From Myxococcales bacterium (GTDB lineage: Bacteria; Myxococcota_A; Polyangia; Polyangiales; Polyangiaceae): a stretch of 64,000 nucleotides of DNA. Every line of letters begins with the position of its first letter. The first letter of the stretch is position 1. A program made the translations under genes and the position numbers. This document shows positions 62,114 to 64,000 of this stretch, in pieces. The notes beneath the pieces were generated by a model. It saw nothing but the letters and a program-made list of their open reading frames with translations, was not told where the DNA came from and did no database searches. The stretch is taken from NCBI GenBank assembly GCA_016706225.1, contig JADJKB010000008.1:434001-498000 (forward strand), in the 5' to 3' direction.

Positions 62114-62859
62114 TGGGTTACGCGCTCCGCTATCGCCAGCACGAGATCGAGCTCGTCCCCGGGCGGTTCGTGATCGGTCGGGCAGGTACCTGCCAGCTCG
62201 CGCTCGACGATCCTCTGGCGTCTCGGGAGCACGCTGCAATCAGCGTCGGCGACACCGAGGTGAGCGTCGAAGACCTGGACAGCCGCAATGGCGTGAGCGT
62301 CAACGAGACACGGATCGCGGGTCGCCGTGCCCTGGTGCCGGGCGACCGGGTGAGAATTGGCTCGCAAGAGCTGGTGCTGGTGTCCACGACAGCTTCCCCT
62401 CGGCGTGCCGCGCGTGCCGCGCCGACCGCGCGCTTTGCCGTCTTCGGCGTCGTCGGTGGTTTGGCGGACAAGGCCTTCGCCCTGGGTCATGTGGACGAGG
62501 CGGAGCGGCTGTTGGCAGGCCCGCTCGAGGAAATCGCGAGCCGTGCGGAGTCGGGCGCATTGGCCGACGCTGACACCGCAGAAAAGGTGGCCGCCTACGC
62601 CACCCGCCTGGCGCTGGCGACGGGGAAGGGGGCCTGGGTGGACTACGTCGTGCGGCTCTATCACGCCTTGGGGCGCCCGCTGCCGACGGCGGTGGTCGAC
62701 GTTTTGCACGAAGTATTACGCAAGGTCGCTGGGGTCGATCGCGGGAAGTTCCGTAGCTACATCGAGGCGCTGCAGGCGAAGGCCGGTGAGCTGGGTCCCG
62801 CGGACCGCTTCATGGTCAGCCGCATCGAAGGACTCGAACGCGTGGTTCAGGCGCGCTGA
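62113..62859 (+). CDS. FHA-domain protein, second paralogue
   Basis: The 248-aa protein overlaps the previous stop by one base (TGATG). It has an FHA domain (VIGRAGTC, SREHA, DSRNGVSVN) and a C-terminal helical domain (KVAAYATRLALATGKGAWVDYVVRLYHALGRPLPTAVVDVLHEVL) that matches the next paralogue closely. The zinc ribbon of the first paralogue is absent. Confidence 0.85.
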   Translation: MGYALRYRQHEIELVPGRFVIGRAGTCQLALDDPLASREHAAISVGDTEVSVEDLDSRNGVSVNETRIAGRRALVPGDRVRIGSQELVLVSTTASPRRAARAAPTARFAVFGVVGGLADKAFALGHVDEAERLLAGPLEEIASRAESGALADADTAEKVAAYATRLALATGKGAWVDYVVRLYHALGRPLPTAVVDVLHEVLRKVAGVDRGKFRSYIEALQAKAGELGPADRFMVSRIEGLERVVQAR

Positions 62860-62948
62860 GCCCGAAGAACTACGGGAGCCCTGGCGTCGCCGCGGGCCGC
62901 TCGCAGTGGAATCGCCGCTCGGGTGGGGTATGGTTCAGGCTGACAACC

Positions 62949-63821
62949 GTGAGTGACGCGCGACGCACCGACCCGGTGGGGATACAGATCGGCCCGCCTG
63001 AACGGTCAGTGAGGTTCTCGATCCTCTACCGTGGTCATCGATTCGAGCTCAAACCCGGCACGCTGGTGGTCGGGCGTGGCACCGGGTGTCAGTTGGTCTT
63101 GGACGATGCGCTGGTGTCGCGCAAACACGCCGAGATCGAGGTGACCGCGTCGTCCGCGACGTTGGTGGACCTGGGCAGTGTCAACGGTGTGTTCGTCAAC
63201 GGAACGCGCGCGGGTGGACGGCAGGTGCTCGCCGATGGCGACAAGCTCGTGATCGGGCAGCAGGAGTTGACGCTGTTTGCCGCGGCCAATCCAACGCTGC
63301 TGCCGGAGTCGCCGACCGCACGCCTGAGCGCGGAGACCCTGGTCGGGCTCGAGTCGCCTCTCGCGCGGACCGCTGACGAGTCGGAGGCGACACATCAAGG
63401 GGACGCGCTGAGCTTGCTTGGTGGGGTCGTGGACAAGGTCCTGGCGCTGGGCCGCGGGGACGAGGCCGAGCGCATCCTCGGCAACTACCTGCGCAACTAT
63501 CTGGCGATGGCCCAACGTTCCCAGGCCGTTACCCCGGACGGCGCAGAACGGGCCGTCGCGTACGCGGTGAAGCTGGCGAGTGCGACGGGGAAAGCGGAGT
63601 GGGTCGACTATGGGTTCGCGCTCTACTCCGTGCTGAAACGCCCGCTTCCCAACGTGATCGTCGAGCAGCTTTACACGGTGCTCCGGCAGACCAAGGGCGT
63701 GGATCTCACTCTTCTTCGGAGCTACGTCGAGATCCTGCGCTCCGTTTCGGCGCGCTTGGGGCCGACCGAGCGGTTTCTGGCCCAGCGGATCGAGGGCCTC
63801 GAGCGCCTGGCTTCGGCGTGA
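62949..63821 (+). CDS. FHA-domain protein, third paralogue
   Basis: The 290-aa protein from GTG 62949 has an FHA domain (VVGRGTGC, SRKHA, GSVNGVFVNG) and the same helical C-terminus as the second paralogue (AVAYAVKLASATGKAEWVDYGFALYSVLKRPLPNVIVEQLYTVL). The phospho-binding Arg and the SRKH motif are kept, so all three are probably active readers. Confidence 0.85.
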   Translation: MSDARRTDPVGIQIGPPERSVRFSILYRGHRFELKPGTLVVGRGTGCQLVLDDALVSRKHAEIEVTASSATLVDLGSVNGVFVNGTRAGGRQVLADGDKLVIGQQELTLFAAANPTLLPESPTARLSAETLVGLESPLARTADESEATHQGDALSLLGGVVDKVLALGRGDEAERILGNYLRNYLAMAQRSQAVTPDGAERAVAYAVKLASATGKAEWVDYGFALYSVLKRPLPNVIVEQLYTVLRQTKGVDLTLLRSYVEILRSVSARLGPTERFLAQRIEGLERLASA

Positions 63822-64000
63822 GCCGCTCCGCGTTCGCCAGGGACTGACCCATCGCCTCGGCGATGACCGCCCGAAGCTCGGGGTCGTCCACCTTGGCGAG
63901 ACGCTCCTGGGCGTCGGCGGACAGGGCCACGGGTCTTGGCAGTCGGCGCGCTGGAGGTGGCTTGCTCCGCTCGGGTACCACCCCCGTACGAAAGCGAATC
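63706..64000 (-). CDS. Partial hypothetical protein at window edge
   Basis: The frame is open to the window edge and continues upstream of a GTG at 63981. The visible part (about 98 codons) includes VALSADAQERLAKVDDPELRAVIAEAMG and then a basic, low-complexity tail. It overlaps the 3' end of the third FHA gene by 116 nt in the opposite direction. The helical segment looks like real protein; the tail may not be. Confidence 0.4.
   Translation of the reverse strand, partial: IRFRTGVVPERSKPPPARRLPRPVALSADAQERLAKVDDPELRAVIAEAMGQSLANAERLTPKPGARGPRSAGPETARSAPSAPKRSAGSRRSSEEE

Noticed and set aside
1..64000. tRNA and rRNA genes.
   Set aside because: No cloverleaf with a T-loop consensus or rRNA-like stretch was found in the intergenic regions; this was by eye only.

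Overview
The window is high-GC, gene-dense DNA. It looks like chromosomal sequence from a myxobacterium (Myxococcota, probably the Polyangia/Sorangiineae side). The evidence is the run of lipoproteins with long glycine-rich linkers and Cys-rich tails, a Ser/Thr kinase with the HRDVSPQN catalytic loop, FHA proteins, a fusion of a DUF4388-like (PATAN) domain to a J domain, and a branched-chain 2-oxoacid dehydrogenase locus. I see no rRNA, tRNA, CRISPR array, insertion sequence, integrase, attachment site or replication origin. Most of the window is core genome interspersed with lineage-specific surface proteins.

Layout. 1-3.4 kb: two convergent surface proteins, one with a possible clan-CD peptidase fold and a somatomedin-B-like tail, the other a beta-propeller. 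3.5-6.4 kb (minus strand): a compact run of MBL hydrolase, GFA-type protein, MutY and a peroxiredoxin-like protein that is readable only if an in-frame UGA is selenocysteine. 6.5-7.6 kb: an unknown TPR-like protein. 7.7-14.6 kb: complex I genes nuoA-B-C-D-G-H-I, with an enlarged NuoH. 14.7-18.6 kb: three surface lipoproteins. 18.6-21.1 kb: gatB and mtnA. 21.1-22.3 kb: a structured intergenic region and a frameshifted VWA lipoprotein. 22.4-28.6 kb: lipA, a TerB-like protein, a zinc-ribbon membrane protein and E1alpha/E1beta/E2 of a BCKDH-type complex. 28.8-31.5 kb: a secreted TPR-like protein, a membrane Ser/Thr kinase and a TM2-like protein.

31.7-37.1 kb: prs, rplY, pth, rpsF, rpsR, rplI, a terminator-like hairpin and dnaB. 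37.2-41.7 kb: a glycine-array lipoprotein, obg with an upstream HTH-like protein, a diacylglycerol kinase-family enzyme and a small secreted protein. 41.7-45.4 kb: a MerR-like regulator, the PATAN-J fusion, a HAD phosphatase and a chlorite-dismutase-family protein. 45.5-48.1 kb: hisZ-purA. 48.1-53.0 kb: TPR, PH-domain and OmpA-like envelope proteins. 53.1-59.9 kb: dCMP deaminase, ddl, a PilZ-like protein, purD, tsaC-like, DUF1015 and serC. 59.9-64.0 kb: a small secreted protein, an SCP2-like protein, three tandem FHA paralogues and a partial gene at the edge.

The most notable signal is at 3502-4037. There a UGA replaces the first Cys of a CxxC-type redox motif (FG-U-LLC), and a perfect 7-bp hairpin with an AGUU loop lies 25 nt downstream. 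The same gene also needs one extra C in a CCC run. Two other genes, at 21.9 kb and 49.4 kb, need exactly the same kind of repair: one base missing from a G/C homopolymer. All three frameshifts are therefore best explained as consensus errors rather than gene decay.
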